DNA of 64,000 bases from assembly GCA_029204225.1 (NCBI GenBank), contig MU832095.1:23535-87534 (forward strand), read 5' to 3'. Each line of letters starts with the position of its first letter. The stretch's first letter is position 1. This DNA comes from Diphasiastrum complanatum (lineage: Eukaryota > Streptophyta > Lycopodiopsida > Lycopodiales > Lycopodiaceae). Made by a program: the position numbers and the translations under genes. Shown piece by piece: positions 12,147 to 24,195 of the stretch. The notes beneath the pieces were generated by a model, which was not told where the DNA came from, did no database searches, and worked only from the letters and a program-made list of their open reading frames with translations.

Positions 12147-12923
12147 CTGCACGAGGTAGTGAAAGCAACCTTCCAACATTAGAAAATGATTTTTAACATA
12201 TAAAACTTAAATGAGCTCCATAATTGATTCATTTTCAATCTCATTCATTTGATTGTGATAATCCTCAAGAGATATAAAAAAGATACTGCCTTGATAAAAG
12301 CTCCAGCAAGAAAATACTTTCCTCATATCACTCAATTTTCATAGTTTAGGTTATAAATGGAGGAAAGAACTAGATCTGAGCTCGAAAACTATTCTTACAA
12401 GTGGTCTCAATCTCCAAACTATTCTATATTTTAGTCAACCAGGTTATGCTCCACCACCTACATAGATCTAAAACTTTCAAGGCCTGTATTACCATACTTT
12501 AGTATGAATCCAGATATTTCGAACTAGAAAGTCTAGATTTATATGTATTCTAAGTGCAACATCCAGTTTGAAAGATTAGGTGCAACAATCTAGTTCTGCT
12601 GCATTGCAAAAAGACTTGACTTCCTTATTTCGCATAGATGGAGAAGCGGCACGTGTGAAAGCAAAGAAACTTGTGAAAGGGTTGCTCAGGTATCATAAGA
12701 CTAGGATTTTTAGAAATTCCTTAAGCAGCCCTAAAGACTTGACCTACTAATACAATGAGGCTTGTATTTTGAGCAACTGGCAAATTTTCTTAGCCGTGTT
12801 ACATGTTTCACTAACTATAACATAACAACATGCATAATGTGGCATTACAAACCCCCTACTCTCTAATGTTGCACTATTCCATCCCCCCATATTGTAGAAG
12901 GCATGCTCTAACATCTCTATGAT
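12147..12923. other. Intronic sequence left of the copia insertion
   Basis: No coding family recognised. A minus-strand frame continues from 12923 to about 12747 (EMLEHAFYNMGGWNSATLES) and would extend across the copia target site into 23550-23600 once the element is removed. I cannot assign it. Confidence 0.4.
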
Positions 12924-12928
12924 TGTTT

Positions 12929-13316
12929 TGTTAGAATCGAAGAGATTCTCTAATCGGAGTAGACTAATCTTATTAGTACTCACACAAAACATCAACCACA
13001 AGCTGAAGAAGATGAGAGACTGCAAGAAGCTATGCTTCATAAGCTGGAAACTAAGATAAGAATGGAGGTGGACGCCCATCTACTCTTTTGAGGCTGTCCA
13101 CAATGAAAAGCAAAAGCTATCCTTCTACAATAGAAATGCTAATTATGAAGTCTTAACAATAGAAATCTATGCTAACTTGGTTAAAATAGATTTCTATACT
13201 ATTCTAGCAAAATTGGTACTAACTTATAATAGGTACCTGTACTAAAAATAGAAATAGGCCTTCTAGCACGCAGGCTGGCCTCTACAATGAATTAATTAAT
13301 CCATTAATTCCTAACA
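12929..13316 (-). repeat. Copia 3' LTR (left copy)
   Basis: 388 bp, preceded by target duplication TGTTT. It closely matches the right copy, with a few substitutions and short indels. Confidence 0.92.
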
Positions 13317-13367
13317 CTCCCCCTTAATGGATAATTAATCATCAATCACAACCAAGTCCTTTGGTTA

Positions 13368-13811
13368 CTAATCTGGCTCAATAGAACCATTAAGCTTAAA
13401 CTTGGTTCTATAAAATAAAGGATCCTCTGAATCCAACACTGAAGCCATAAATGCATAAGGCGTTTCTTCATCTTCATGATAGTGTCCACTTGACCGTGTC
13501 AATCTCTTAGCTCCTTGTTGACTCGATTCTCCCTCATCCAACATTTGACTATCTTTTATAGTCTCAAAATACCATCTTGGTAACTTCTTTGTAGGTGACG
13601 TAGAAGGAGAATATGTATCAAATACTCTTGACCTTTCCTTCCGTTTACCAAGATCCACCTGTGTACACACCCTTGGTATAACTTGTGTAGAAGCTGTATC
13701 ACATGGACCTGTATCTTCCTGAACATCATCTATAATAGGAGTTTTTGTTGTAGGAGAAAATACATCCTCCTCATGATCTTCTAGGTTAGAAGACTCACTT
13801 TCCTCAAACAC
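13368..13811 (-). pseudogene. Copia post-integrase linker
   Basis: An open minus-strand frame rich in acidic and serine residues (MFEESESSNLEDHEEDVF), typical of the variable stretch between the copia integrase and RT. It ends with ASVLDSEDPLFYRTKFKLNG and a stop 50 bases from the LTR. The DPLFYR-like segment is where RT would normally begin, so the junction to the LTR marks the missing RT-RNase H module. Confidence 0.75.
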
Positions 13812-13971
13812 AACATCCCTTGCTCATAATCACCTTCTTACTGGTAAGATTATAAAGGCGATATGCGTTCTCTTCCTCATCATAACCCAAGAATAAACAC
13901 TTGATTGCCTTTGAATCAAGTTTTTGATGATTATCTTTAGGAATATGAGCATATGCTATGCAACCAAAAAC

Positions 13972-14559
13972 TCATAGATGATCCACTTTAGGTTCTATAC
14001 CTGTGAAAGCTTCTTTTGGAGTTCGATTTAGAACAGCTTTTGTAGGACTTCTGTTAAGCAAGTAAACTGTTGTACTAACTGCTTCACCCCACAAATGATT
14101 CTTGAGGTTCTTACCTCGTAGCATGCTTCGAGCACTCTCCATTATGCTGTGGTGTATCAGTCGAAGCAAATTGTCTCTTGATTCCATGTTCTTTGCAGAA
14201 TTCCTCGAACTCTGTAGATATGAATTCACCTCCCTTATCTAAACGTAGAATCTTTGCTTTCCTGTCTGCTTCTCAACAAGTGATTTGAACTGAGTAAAGA
14301 ACTTAAAAGCTTGACTCTTATACTTAAGCAAGTATATCCATACCTTCCTTGAAAAATCATCCACAAATACCATGAAGTAGGATGCTCCCCCTATAGACTG
14401 AGTCTGCATAGGACCACATAAATCTGTATGAACAAGCTCCAAGATCTCCTTGGCTCTATATGCTCCATCCTTAAGAAACTGCATACGATGATGCTTGCCC
14501 ATAACACATCCTTCACAGATTTTTTTCGAAGATACAATATTAGGTAATCCTATTACCAT
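13972..14559 (-). pseudogene. Copia integrase, frameshifted
   Basis: The zinc-binding N-terminus and core (14559-14239) include CEGCVMGKHHRMQF, ELVHTDLCGPMQTQSIGGA and YFMVFVDDFSRKVWIYLL. A second frame (14229-13972) carries MESARSMLRGKNL, HLWGEAVSTTVYLLNRSPTK and FTGIEPKVDHL, the standard copia integrase ending. The segment between them, which holds the rest of the core, is frameshifted and damaged. Confidence 0.88.
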
Positions 14560-14782
14560 ATTGTTGTCTTTTAGAACCTATAAGCTTTTATAGTTCAAAT
14601 GTCCAAACCTTTCATGCCATATCCTGCTAACTTTGTTGTCTTTGCTTTTGTCTTTGATGAGACACTTCTGATCATCAAACTCAACTTTCATATTTTGCTT
14701 AGTGATAGCAGAAACTGAAAGTAAATTCTTCTTTAAACCTGGAACATAGAACATTCTTAATTTCTCCTATATTCCCTGAAGG

Positions 14783-14986
14783 TTAATGTACTCTCACTGT
14801 ACCTCTACCTTTGATATCGTAAGAAGAATTGTCTCCAAGCTTGACATGTGAATTTACACCAGTGTCATCAAACTGTGTGAACCACTCACGATGTGGTGTC
14901 ATATGTTGCGTTGCTCCAGAATCAATATACCAACAGTCTTCAGAGATCTCTAATGTTGAAGCTGAGAATAACTCGTAGCATCCCAC
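14783..14986 (-). pseudogene. Copia aspartic protease
   Basis: Minus-strand frame with CWYIDSGATQHMTPHREWF, carrying the DSGA active site of retrotransposon aspartic proteases, then VKLGDNSSYDIKGRGTV, the usual following block. Frame breaks lie on either side. Confidence 0.88.
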
Positions 14987-14989
14987 AGC

Positions 14990-15570
14990 TTCACTTTTGT
15001 CTTCGACTTCAATGAAGTTGCCTGACTGCTTCTTCTTGTCCTAGATTGCCTTCTTTTTCCTGCACCCAAACGCAAAATGACCATATTTAGCACAAAAGTT
15101 ACAATTACCATTTCTCTTTGGATTGGATTTGGAATTGTCTCCTTTTTCCGTATGTCCTTCCCTTCCTGCTTCTGATCCTTTTTGCCTTTCTTACCTTGAT
15201 TCTTGGAAAAGAATCCCAGTTCCTTGAAGTCTTCCCTAGACATCAAGTTTTGTCTTCGTAATTCCTCTTGAAGTAGCAAACCATTGAGCTCGTCAAATGT
15301 CGGCAATCTCTCCCTCAAACTTAGTGTCATAACAAAGTTCTGATATTGTAATGGTAAGCTATTCAAAACAATTTGTACTATAGTATTATCAAGTACAATT
15401 TCCCCTATAGAAGACAACTGATCTCTTAGATCCTTCACCCTAGTAATAAAATCCGTAATGGATTCTTCTGATTCCATTTTCAAGGTATGAAGCTTATTGT
15501 TCAAGAACACCGCTCGAGACTTACTTACCGTTTCATATGTGTTTTTAAGGATATCCCATGCATCCTTAGG
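14990..15570 (-). pseudogene. Copia gag, C-terminal part
   Basis: Reads DAWDILKNTYETVSKSRAVF, then the long helical gag block with LHTLKMESEESITDFITRVK and ELNGLLLQEELRRQNLMS. A CCHC zinc knuckle follows on a shifted frame at about 15055-15105 (CNFCAKYGHFAFGC). The N-terminal gag part is now at 21982-22234, on the other side of the nested chromovirus. Joining the two at the CCGAA duplication restores an uninterrupted frame (RNVVRPKDAWDIL). Confidence 0.88.
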
Positions 15571-15575
15571 CCGAA

Positions 15576-15933
15576 TGTTACGAGCTCGTAACCAGTGCCG
15601 AACCCTAGAGAACACAGATAGGTCAGATACCACAGTCAGGGTCGTGTCCAGCGTACATGACCAACAGGGCAAGACAGTGTGAGTAGTGTGCCCCAGCACG
15701 GTCCATAGCCATGGCGGGCCTAACACAGCCTAGGGACCCTGTCAGCAGGATAGGGCTCCCAGTTGGGTCCCGACGTGCAGTCGGCCACGTCAGTGACACG
15801 TGGCCGACACTTGGCAGTTGCATGCTACCAGTCCTCACACTGGGCTAGGAGGGGCTTACTCTATATCAGGGAGTAGGCAAGGTTGGGTGGATCAGTTAGT
15901 GTTTGCCCTACTATGGCGTTAGGATCTATTACA
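15576..15933 (+). repeat. 5' LTR of chromovirus copy 2
   Basis: 358 bp, bounded by CCGAA on the left and the primer site on the right. It should contain the element's promoter, but I could not identify a TATA box with confidence. Confidence 0.94.
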
Positions 15934-16828
15934 CTCGTATCAGAGCCATCTCCATCCTAGGGAGTTAAGGAGCAGCAGTAGAGAAAGCTATCAGAAGATA
16001 GGAAAGATCTGGGAGATTCTCAGAAAAGAATAGAGGAGGAAAATCGCTGTAGGATCAGCTTTCTAATCCTCCAATTTGCTGGATTTCTCAGTAGTTTGGA
16101 GGCATATCTTTTACAATAGCTTCAGCGCTGAAAAATCAGTTTCCCTCTCTGATTTTCGAGTGTAGATCACTATGATCTGAGCGGAAATTCAAGAGGAAGG
16201 GAAGAGCAGGTCCATCGCTGTATAGTCAGCCCTCAAATCTGAGTTTTGTATGAAGTTCTGAGTAGATTAGAAGGAGTTCTGATCTGAAATATTGTAGCAG
16301 GGCCAGCGCTGGACAGTAGGGTAGAAATCTCAGAATTTAACCCTGTTTTTCAGAAGTTTTTCAGGAGTCTGAGTTTCAGACTTGCTTGCTACAGACCAGC
16401 GACTTACAGGCTGAGAGTAAATCAGAGAATCAAGGTGATTTCAGAGCTGTAAATTGGACAAATCGGGCCAGACAGGTTGCTGACCAACCAGCGAGGGCAG
16501 GGACTTCAAAAATTCCGGATTTCTTTTTGTAAACTTCCGGTTTTTACTCGGTTTGTTGGAGCCCCACACCTCAAATCAGATTAGTCAGCTACTCAACTCA
16601 AGAACCGGGAAATTTGGCACCGTTTTGAAGCTTCAAACTGGCATTTTCCGGGACAGCAGGTCTGAAATCTTGGGGAAAAGAGCTGAAAGGGTTCCTCTTC
16701 ATAATCTCTTTGGAAGTACAGTCCACAGAAACAGCTAAGTCATCTTTCCTTTCCCTTGTACAGTTGTAAATTAGTCTTTTAGACTTTTTTCCTTCAGAAG
16801 TTAAGGTAGCTCTCTTTCAGTTTCGAAG

Positions 16829-19800
16829 ATGACCACTCCTCAGGGACCTGATCAACCCCAGGAGAGAGGCTTCGACGAACTTGAAACAGAAGCCTTGGCT
16901 TACAGAAAAGGGAAGGAACCCATGGAAGTAGAAGAACAGGAACAGTTCGCCGAAGAACTCGACGAACTGGTTACCAAGGAGCAGTTCCTCCAATTGGTAA
17001 CAGAAGTGGATGAACTGAAGCTGGCATTAGCCAATTTCAAGTCCAGTGTGGACGACTCGTTCGCTGAACTCAAAAACTTGATTTTGAGCTCCGCGAAAGG
17101 AAGCCTTCCCTCCACTTCTCAGTTATCCCCTTCTCCACTTCCATCAGTTTCGGGTGAGACTTTACGGTCTCACCCCAGTGTTTTTAAAGATTTAAAGCCT
17201 CCTACTTTTAATGGGGAAGAGAAGGATAGAAATGCAGATATTCTACAAACCTTCCTCAGCAAATGGAAGAACATTCATGCTCTTAAACAGACCCCTGACC
17301 ATTTGCAAGCAATTGAGGCCAGTCTTTCTTTAGGGCCTATGGCCTATAAGTGGTGGTTAAATCTCCAGGAGACTGGGCAGACTCCCCGGTCATGGAAAGC
17401 TTTTGAAGAAGCTTTCCTAAGAGAATTTCTACCAGAGAATGAACTTGATAGAGCCTGGGAAGCCTGGGAAAGAACAGTAATGGACAAGTCCCTCATCCAA
17501 TATATCTCGCAGTATCGAGAGGCAATTTTAAAGATTAAAAATATGGATGACTATCAAAAAATCAGGGGATTTGTCCGTGGCCTCAAAGATGAATATAAAG
17601 TAGAGGTCCAGAGAAACTCGCCTACTACCCTTGAGCAAGCTCTCAGATATGCTCAAATCTATGATGATTCAGTGGGTAGGAAGAGAGCGAGACAGCAACC
17701 ACTTTCTGAGCAGCTTCCTCAGAAAGACTTTCAATTTAAAAAGAAATTTTTAAAAAGAAAGAAAGAAGATAAATTTAAAGGTGAAGCTCCTCAGAAACGC
17801 CCTTCACACATACAGCCCTTAAAACCAGATGATTTTGAGAAAGCCAAACAAGAACGTTTGTGCTTTGTGTGTATGGGCAAGGGACACACAGTCAGACAGT
17901 GTCCCAAGGGGCCTTTCACTAAAAAAGATAAAAAACAAGTTCATCTTGTTCAGACTGTATGTTTCCCCAGTGACTCGGCAGCTTCCGAGATCAAAGTGTA
18001 TCATGAAGATCATGAACACTGTTGCCAGCTGACCTCTGCAATGCTAGCGAGACCCTTCAGCTTTGGGCCGCATGACCTAGTACGTATGCATGGGAAAGTT
18101 GGTAACCAGTCAGTAAGAGTCATGGTTGATGATGGGGCAACCCATAATTTCATCAACCACACCCTGGTTAAAAAGCTTAAACTACCAGAAGTACCTAGTC
18201 AGCATAGGTACATAGTTTCATTAGCTAAGGGTGAAGATAAAAAAATATGGGAAACTATGGTAAGTAAGTTAAATCTTGGTATTCAGGGGTACCAAGATCA
18301 AATAAACTTTCAGATAATGCACCTGGATCGAACAGACATTGTTCTCGGGAGAGATTGGCTCTACAGTTTAGGACCTTCCCTCCACAGAAACTATCAGGAG
18401 AACACCCTCAGCTTTCAGTATAAAGGCCGAGAGATCCAGTTGCATGGGGAGCATGATGTTCCCAACAGCCCTATGGTCTGCAGTTCAGAGCTCTGTCAGC
18501 TAATCGGAGACGAAGACCATCAGGTATTCTTATGTGACTTTCAGTTTATTCCTGAAGTTTCTATTTCCAGTTCTATTCAGCAGAAAATCAGTAAATTAGA
18601 AACTTTATTGTCTAAATTTAAAGATGTTTTTCCTGAAGATTTGCCACATGGTTTACCACCTAGCAGAGAGGTAGATCATGTAATAAACCTAGTACCAGGT
18701 ACAGCACCTGTTTCTAAACCTCCGTATCGGGTCAGCCGAACAGAGGATGAAGAAATAACTAGGCAGTTAACAGACTATCTTGGGAAAGGCCAAATTCAGA
18801 CCAGTAGTTCACCATGGGCCTCACCAGTCCTATTGGTGAAAAAGAAAGAGGGGTCTATGCGTCTTTGCGTAGATTACAGAGCCCTCAATAAAGTCACAAT
18901 TAAGAATAAATACCCTATGCCTCGGGCAGACGAGTTGTTTGATCAACTCGACGGGGCTAAGTTTTTCAGTAAAATAGACCTTAGATCGGGATATCATCAA
19001 GTCCGTATAAAATCGGAAGATGTCTCGAAAACAGCTTTTAGGACTCGTCACGGTCATTATGAGTTTAAGGTGATGCCATTTGGGCTCACAAATGCTCCAG
19101 CTACCTTTATGACCTTGATGAACAGTGTCCTCAGACCATACTTGGGTAAGTTTGTGGTCGTATTTTTAGATGACATCCTCGTCTACAGCAAAACGAGGAA
19201 GGAGCATCTAAAACACCTCAGAAAGGTGTTTCGACTGCTCAGAAAGCATAAGCTTTATGCTAAACAATCCAAGTGTGAATTCTTCGTTGAAGAAGTAGCA
19301 TATTTGGGTCACATTATCTCTTCAGATGGGATTAAGATGGACCCAAATAAGATTAAAGCCATACTCAGTTGGCTGAGACCTCAGAATATTTTGGAACTTC
19401 AAATCTTTCTTGGTCTGGCGGGATATTACAGACGATTTGTCAAGGAATATGCTCAGATAGCAGTCCCTATGACAAATCTTCTTAAGGGGAAGGGAAAGGA
19501 GTTCATTTGGGAGTCTGCACAACAGGAGAGCTTTGATGCTCTCAAAACAGCCTTAGCTACAGCACCAGTCTTAAAAGTCGTCGACCCCAATCAGCCATTT
19601 GTGGTCGAAACAGATGCTAGCGACTTTGCAGTAGGCGCTGTGCTAACTCAGGGTGGACGACCAGTTGCGTTCGAGAGTAAAAAACTCGAGCCAGCTCAGA
19701 CTAGGTACAGTGCCTATGAAAAGGAACTCTTTTCTATAGTCCATGCCCTTAAGACTTGGAGGCATTATTTGTATGGTGCCAACTTTGAGGTCCTGACAGA

Positions 19801-21607
19801 CCATGAGAGTCTCAGATACCTTTGCAATCAACCTGAGCTTAGAGGTCGGAAAGCTCGTTGGGCAGAGTTGATGCAAGAGTTTGACATGTCTATCAGATAT
19901 AGGCGTGGAAAATTCAATACAGTAGCAGATGCCCTTAGCAGAATGCCTATGATAAACGAGCTGAGTTTTACTCAGATTCGTAATGAGTTACTCGAGTCCT
20001 TGAGAGGGAAATGCCAGCATGATGCATTCTTCTCTATTATCTGGAACTCAGTCCAGAACAGACAGTTACAGACTCCAGAACCAGTTCCCGGGGCTGGTGC
20101 CAGTTCATCCAAGAATACGGCAGCTTCCGTTGAGGATGATGATGAGTCCGAGTATACGTCGTCAGATGACGTTGAGGATTCTGAGCCTGTATTACCCAAG
20201 CAAACCCCAGTGGTTGAGGGTCAGTTGACTCAAGGATTCAAATGGAAACAGTATTCCATTCAGGATGAGTACTTGCTCTATAGAGATAGAGTATGTGTCC
20301 CCAATTCAGAGGATTATAGGCAGCAGGTCCTATATGAATGTCATGACAATCCTAGCGCGGGACACCCAGGCATACAGAAGACCTATGAGCTTCTTCGTAG
20401 GCAATTTTTCTGGCCCAGTATGAAAAAGGACGTCCACCAGTATGTAACCAGTTGCCAGAAATGTCAAGTAAATAAAGCAGAGCGTTTAAAGGCAGGAGGG
20501 TTGTTGCATCCCTTAGAAATACCAGCTGGTAAATGGGAGAGTATCTCCATGGATTTTATAGTAGGCCTGCCTAAAACCCAAAAGGGTAATGACGCTATAT
20601 GGGTCACAGTTGACCGTCTGACCAAAATGGCTCATTTTATTCCGACCAAAACAACCGTTAGAGCTCCAGAGTTAGCGAGGTTGTTTGTAGACGGGCTATT
20701 TAAATTGTACGGTCTACCTTCCGGCATAGTCAGCGACCGGGACAGTAAGTTTACTGGAAATTTTTGGAAGGCAGTATTCCATCATCTCCATACTAAACTT
20801 AATATGAGTACCACTGACCATCCACAGACGGACGGTCAAACAGAAAGGGTAAATCAAGTGCTGGAGGATATGCTTCGTGCATACGTCAGCAAGAGGCAGA
20901 CTAATTGGGAGGAGTATCTCTCAATATTAGAGTTTGCTTACAACAGTACCAAACATTCAGCTACGGGATACAGCCCATTTATGCTGATGTACGGTTTTCA
21001 GCCACGCTCACCCACAGCTGTAGGGTTTAAACAAGAAAAAGTTGAAGCAGCCAGAAACTTTTTAGAAGACCTAAACCAGATGATAGAACATGCTAAGCGT
21101 AGCATTAGACAATCCCAGGATCGAGCCAGGCATTATGCAGATCCACACAGACGGGATGTGCAGTTCTCCACTGGTGAGAAAGTCTACTTGAGAGTCCCAG
21201 TTGACTCTAAAACCCTCAAATCAGGAGTGTGTGCTAAGTTGTCTCCAAGGTATTGTGGTCCCTTTACCATCAGTAGGAGACTAGGCGAGGTCACCTATGA
21301 ACTAGAACTCCCACACAGCAGTAAGGTTTTTCCAGTTTTTCATGTAAGTCAGTTACGAAAAGCCTTAACCAGATCAGATAATCTGGTAGGGGACAGTGTT
21401 CTAGTTCTCCCATTGGATCCTCAACAACCTCCACATGAACCAGAGGAAATTCTTGATAGTAGAGAGACGCAGACTCGTCATACTCTATACCGAGAATATC
21501 TGGTTAAGTGGAATGATCAGCCTGTTGAGAATGCCACTTGGGAAAGAGGCAGCGTCCTTCGCAAGATTTTTCCAGACTTTGTCTTAGAGGACCAAGACGG
21601 TTCTTAA
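16829..21607 (+). CDS. Gag-pol polyprotein with chromodomain, 1592 aa
   Basis: A single open frame carrying a full Ty3/gypsy replication set. Gag occupies about residues 1-340. A CCHC knuckle is at 345-358 ([14 protein letters not shown]). The aspartic protease centre at about 431-439 is VMVDDGATH, with DDG in place of the usual DSG or DTG. RT (about 655-835) has DLRSGYHQ and [12 protein letters not shown]. RNase H (about 920-1040) has [13 protein letters not shown]. The integrase zinc finger (H at about 1179, CQKC at 1209-1212) precedes the catalytic D1242, D1303 and E1340. A chromodomain closes the protein (about 1538-1590; [19 protein letters not shown]). Gag and pol share one frame with no shift. 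The chromodomain probably directs integration toward methylated histone, as known for chromoviruses. No disabling change is visible. Confidence 0.96.
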   Translation: MTTPQGPDQPQERGFDELETEALAYRKGKEPMEVEEQEQFAEELDELVTKEQFLQLVTEVDELKLALANFKSSVDDSFAELKNLILSSAKGSLPSTSQLSPSPLPSVSGETLRSHPSVFKDLKPPTFNGEEKDRNADILQTFLSKWKNIHALKQTPDHLQAIEASLSLGPMAYKWWLNLQETGQTPRSWKAFEEAFLREFLPENELDRAWEAWERTVMDKSLIQYISQYREAILKIKNMDDYQKIRGFVRGLKDEYKVEVQRNSPTTLEQALRYAQIYDDSVGRKRARQQPLSEQLPQKDFQFKKKFLKRKKEDKFKGEAPQKRPSHIQPLKPDDFEKAKQERLCFVCMGKGHTVRQCPKGPFTKKDKKQVHLVQTVCFPSDSAASEIKVYHEDHEHCCQLTSAMLARPFSFGPHDLVRMHGKVGNQSVRVMVDDGATHNFINHTLVKKLKLPEVPSQHRYIVSLAKGEDKKIWETMVSKLNLGIQGYQDQINFQIMHLDRTDIVLGRDWLYSLGPSLHRNYQENTLSFQYKGREIQLHGEHDVPNSPMVCSSELCQLIGDEDHQVFLCDFQFIPEVSISSSIQQKISKLETLLSKFKDVFPEDLPHGLPPSREVDHVINLVPGTAPVSKPPYRVSRTEDEEITRQLTDYLGKGQIQTSSSPWASPVLLVKKKEGSMRLCVDYRALNKVTIKNKYPMPRADELFDQLDGAKFFSKIDLRSGYHQVRIKSEDVSKTAFRTRHGHYEFKVMPFGLTNAPATFMTLMNSVLRPYLGKFVVVFLDDILVYSKTRKEHLKHLRKVFRLLRKHKLYAKQSKCEFFVEEVAYLGHIISSDGIKMDPNKIKAILSWLRPQNILELQIFLGLAGYYRRFVKEYAQIAVPMTNLLKGKGKEFIWESAQQESFDALKTALATAPVLKVVDPNQPFVVETDASDFAVGAVLTQGGRPVAFESKKLEPAQTRYSAYEKELFSIVHALKTWRHYLYGANFEVLTDHESLRYLCNQPELRGRKARWAELMQEFDMSIRYRRGKFNTVADALSRMPMINELSFTQIRNELLESLRGKCQHDAFFSIIWNSVQNRQLQTPEPVPGAGASSSKNTAASVEDDDESEYTSSDDVEDSEPVLPKQTPVVEGQLTQGFKWKQYSIQDEYLLYRDRVCVPNSEDYRQQVLYECHDNPSAGHPGIQKTYELLRRQFFWPSMKKDVHQYVTSCQKCQVNKAERLKAGGLLHPLEIPAGKWESISMDFIVGLPKTQKGNDAIWVTVDRLTKMAHFIPTKTTVRAPELARLFVDGLFKLYGLPSGIVSDRDSKFTGNFWKAVFHHLHTKLNMSTTDHPQTDGQTERVNQVLEDMLRAYVSKRQTNWEEYLSILEFAYNSTKHSATGYSPFMLMYGFQPRSPTAVGFKQEKVEAARNFLEDLNQMIEHAKRSIRQSQDRARHYADPHRRDVQFSTGEKVYLRVPVDSKTLKSGVCAKLSPRYCGPFTISRRLGEVTYELELPHSSKVFPVFHVSQLRKALTRSDNLVGDSVLVLPLDPQQPPHEPEEILDSRETQTRHTLYREYLVKWNDQPVENATWERGSVLRKIFPDFVLEDQDGS

Positions 21608-21618
21608 GGGGGAGGGAG

Positions 21619-21976
21619 TGTTACGAGCTCGTAACCAGTGCCGAACCCTAGAGAACACAGATAGGTCAGATACCACAGTCAGGGTCGTGTCCAGCGTACA
21701 TGACCAACAGGGCAAGACAGTGTGAGTAGTGTGCCCCAGCACGGTCCATAGCCATGGCGGGCCTAACACAGCCTAGGGACCCTGTCAGCAGGATAGGGCC
21801 CCCAGTTGGGTCCCGACGTGCAGTCGGCCACGTCAGTGCCACGTGGCCGACACTTGGCAGTAGCATGCTATCAGTCCTCACACTGGGCTAGGAGGGGCTT
21901 ACTCTATATCAGGGAGTAGGCAAGGTTGGGTGGATCAATTAGTGTTTGCCCTACTGTGGTGTTAGGATCTATTACA
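21619..21976 (+). repeat. 3' LTR of chromovirus copy 2
   Basis: 358 bp, preceded by the purine tract and followed by target duplication CCGAA. Substitutions relative to the 5' LTR are seen near 21799, 21838, 21864, 21871, 21939, 21956 and 21959. Confidence 0.94.
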
Positions 21977-21981
21977 CCGAA

Positions 21982-22234
21982 CTACATTCCTGATCAAAGG
22001 AATAACCTTATCCTTCACGGATAAGTTGATGATATGATGCGCACGTTGCACCCGCTTCTCAAATGCCCTTCTATCTTGATCATTGAGAAAGTGAGCCATC
22101 ACCTCTTGTCCCATGACAATTTCCCAATAATCTTTGTCCTGAAGTATATTCTGAAGTTTGAACTTCCACAAGCTGTAGTTAGATCCATCTAACTTGCTTG
22201 ATTCTGGAAGAACAGATTCATTCAGACTCCCCAT
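21982..22234 (-). pseudogene. Copia gag, N-terminal part
   Basis: Starts MGSLNESVLPESSKLDGSNY and continues WKFKLQNILQDKDYWEIVMG, the standard N-terminus of plant copia gag. It is cut by the chromovirus after RNVVR and resumes at 15570. The ATG at 22234 is preceded by an unusually long leader of about 0.9 kb to the primer site. Confidence 0.88.
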
Positions 22235-23137
22235 CTTTGTCGTACAAAAATGACGGGCTTTTTACTAGGAATATACTTGCATGCAACAATCTATTGATTG
22301 TCGCCTTCACTTGATAGCACCTGTCCAGATACTACCTGCCTCAGATTTACCTGTCTGCTATCGCAGATAGAACCTATCTGGTTCTGACCTAACCTGTCCA
22401 GGTTCTGCCTCACTCAGGTAGCACCTATCTGATTGTTATCTGTTCTAAATCTAATCTGATTTTTTCAGATGTTGTTGTCCCCAGATAGAACCTGTCTGAT
22501 TCTGATCTGTCAAGATTGATGCCACCCTCAGCTGATGCCTTCACCAGCTGCTACCATCCTCAGATAACTCTAATCTCAGTTGTTGCCTCCTTTGATGCAA
22601 ATATGACCTGCACCAGTTACTGCCTCCAACAGTTCTGATCTAAACCTACCGCGCTCAGATGTGCATGCACCGGATGCTGCCTGTTTTGACCTGATCTTGT
22701 CACCTTCAGATATGCTTGCAGCAGATGTTGCCTCCACCAGAGATTGCCACCCTCAGATATGCCTGAACCAGATGTTGCCTGTTGCCCTCATATATGCCTC
22801 TGTTCTGGAAACCGCCTCAGATAAAGCCTGTCCTGGACACTGTTTCCTCAGGTACTGCCTATCTGGTTGTTGCTGCCACCTTCAGATAAACCCTACCACA
22901 TAAAACCTGCACAAGAAAATACTTGTTCTGCTGTCCTGGATATTGCCTCCCTCAGATCTGCCTGTCTGATACTGCTGCCTGTCCAGAAGATACTTGCCCT
23001 CCACCACAAAAACCTACACAGGATGGCGCCTCCACCAGATGCAACCTTCACCAAATAGCACCTCCACTAGATGCGACCTCCACCAATAAACCTGCAGCGC
23101 TGACCTTCTCCTTCCTTCCTTAGATCCCGATCTTAAC
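22235..23137 (-). other. Copia leader with degenerate CAGAT/CCTG repeats
   Basis: Non-coding leader between the copia primer site and gag. It is filled with imperfect repeats of CAGAT and CCTG or CACC words spaced 20-35 bases apart, best seen at 22330-22980. The short open frames in it look like by-products of the repeat. Confidence 0.6.
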
Positions 23138-23154
23138 GAGATGGCTCGATACCA

Positions 23155-23544
23155 TGTTAGAATCGAAGAGATTCTCTAATCGGAGTAGACTAATCTTATT
23201 AGTACTCACACAAAACATCAACCAAAAGCTGAAGAAGAAGAGAGACTGCAAGAAGCTATGCTTCATAAGCTGGAAACTAAGATAACAATGGAGGTGGGCA
23301 CCCATCTACTCTTATAGAGGCTGTCCACAATGAAAAGCAAAAGCTATCCTTCTACAATAGCAATTGAAATGCTAATTATGAAGTCTTAACAATAGAAATC
23401 TATGCTAACTTGGTTAAAATAGATTTCTATACTATTCTAGCAAAATTGGTACTAACTTAGGTACCTATACTAAAAATAGAAATAGGCCTTCTAGCACGCA
23501 GGCTGGCCTCTACAATGAATTAATTAATCCATTAATTCCTAACA
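23155..23544 (-). repeat. Copia 5' LTR (right copy)
   Basis: 390 bp, flanked on the right by TGTTT. In element orientation it is followed by the primer site TGGTATCGAGCC. Confidence 0.92.
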
Positions 23545-24195
23545 TGTTTCACTTGGTGTCCAACTTAGTCTTGAAGTTATCCCCCCTTCCCATAGAACCA
23601 TACATTGGATCTTGGTTATCAAGTACAATCGTCCAAACAAGTTGATAGGTTGCATATTTCATGCAGTGCATTAGGCAGGACGCCACAGCTTTTGGCAGCT
23701 AAGCACATCTATTTCAAATGCATACTGTTAATACACTAAATAAGAGATGATTGTGATAGGCTGATTGGCGAGAGGAATTAATGAATTGTTTAAAAAAGAG
23801 ATTGAGTATCTCGGTCATATAGTGTCTGCTAATGGAGTGAGGCCAGATCCTAAGAAGGTTGTTGTGATCGTTGCGTGGCCTGTGCCAGCTGATTTGACAA
23901 CACTCCATTCTTTTCTTGGATTGGCAGTATTCTATAGAAAATATGTTAAGGGATACTCCTATATTGCAGCACCTTTGACTAATTTGACTCAAAAAAATAG
24001 ATTTGGTGAATGGACTAAACTGCAGCAAGCAAGCTTTGGTCAGCTGAAAACAAGAAAGGTGCTGAGAATCGTGTGGCAGATGCACTATCTCGTGTGGTGT
24101 ATCAAATGTCATTTGTAGTCATTGAAAATGACTTACTGTCTGAGATAAGAAAGGCTCAACAAGAAGATCCTCACTGTAAGAAAGTGGAATAGGAG

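Larger units (their letters stand above)
15576..21976 (+). mobile_element. Complete Ty3/gypsy chromovirus (copy 2), nested in copia
   Basis: Both LTRs are 358 bp (15576-15933 and 21619-21976), start TGTTACGAGCTCG and end TCTATTACA. They differ at about seven positions. The exact target duplication CCGAA is at 15571-15575 and 21977-21981. The sequence after the 5' LTR, CTCGTATCAGAGCC, is a slightly mutated tRNA-Met primer site. A purine tract AAGGGGGAGGGAG abuts the 3' LTR. One uninterrupted polyprotein fills the interior after a leader of about 0.9 kb. This is the youngest and only apparently autonomous element in the window. Confidence 0.96.
12929..23544 (-). mobile_element. Ty1/copia element, lacking RT-RNase H, split by a nested gypsy element
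   Basis: LTRs of 388 bp (12929-13316) and 390 bp (23155-23544) start TGTTAGAATC on the plus strand and end CTAACA. They are flanked by the exact target duplication TGTTT (12924-12928 and 23545-23549). In element orientation (minus) the primer site TGGTATCGAGCC lies at about 23143-23154 and a purine tract at 13317-13327. Without the nested element the copy is about 4.2 kb. It encodes gag, protease and integrase, but the frame passes from the post-integrase region almost directly into the 3' LTR. The RT and RNase H expected there are absent, so it needed enzymes from elsewhere or was deleted after insertion. Confidence 0.92.

Noticed and set aside
23550-23764. A further exon of the Rubisco-activase-like gene next to the copia insertion
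   Set aside because: The minus-strand reading (GITSRLSWTPSETIIEMLEH after removing copia) does not match the family order, and the correct next exon is at 12085-12146.
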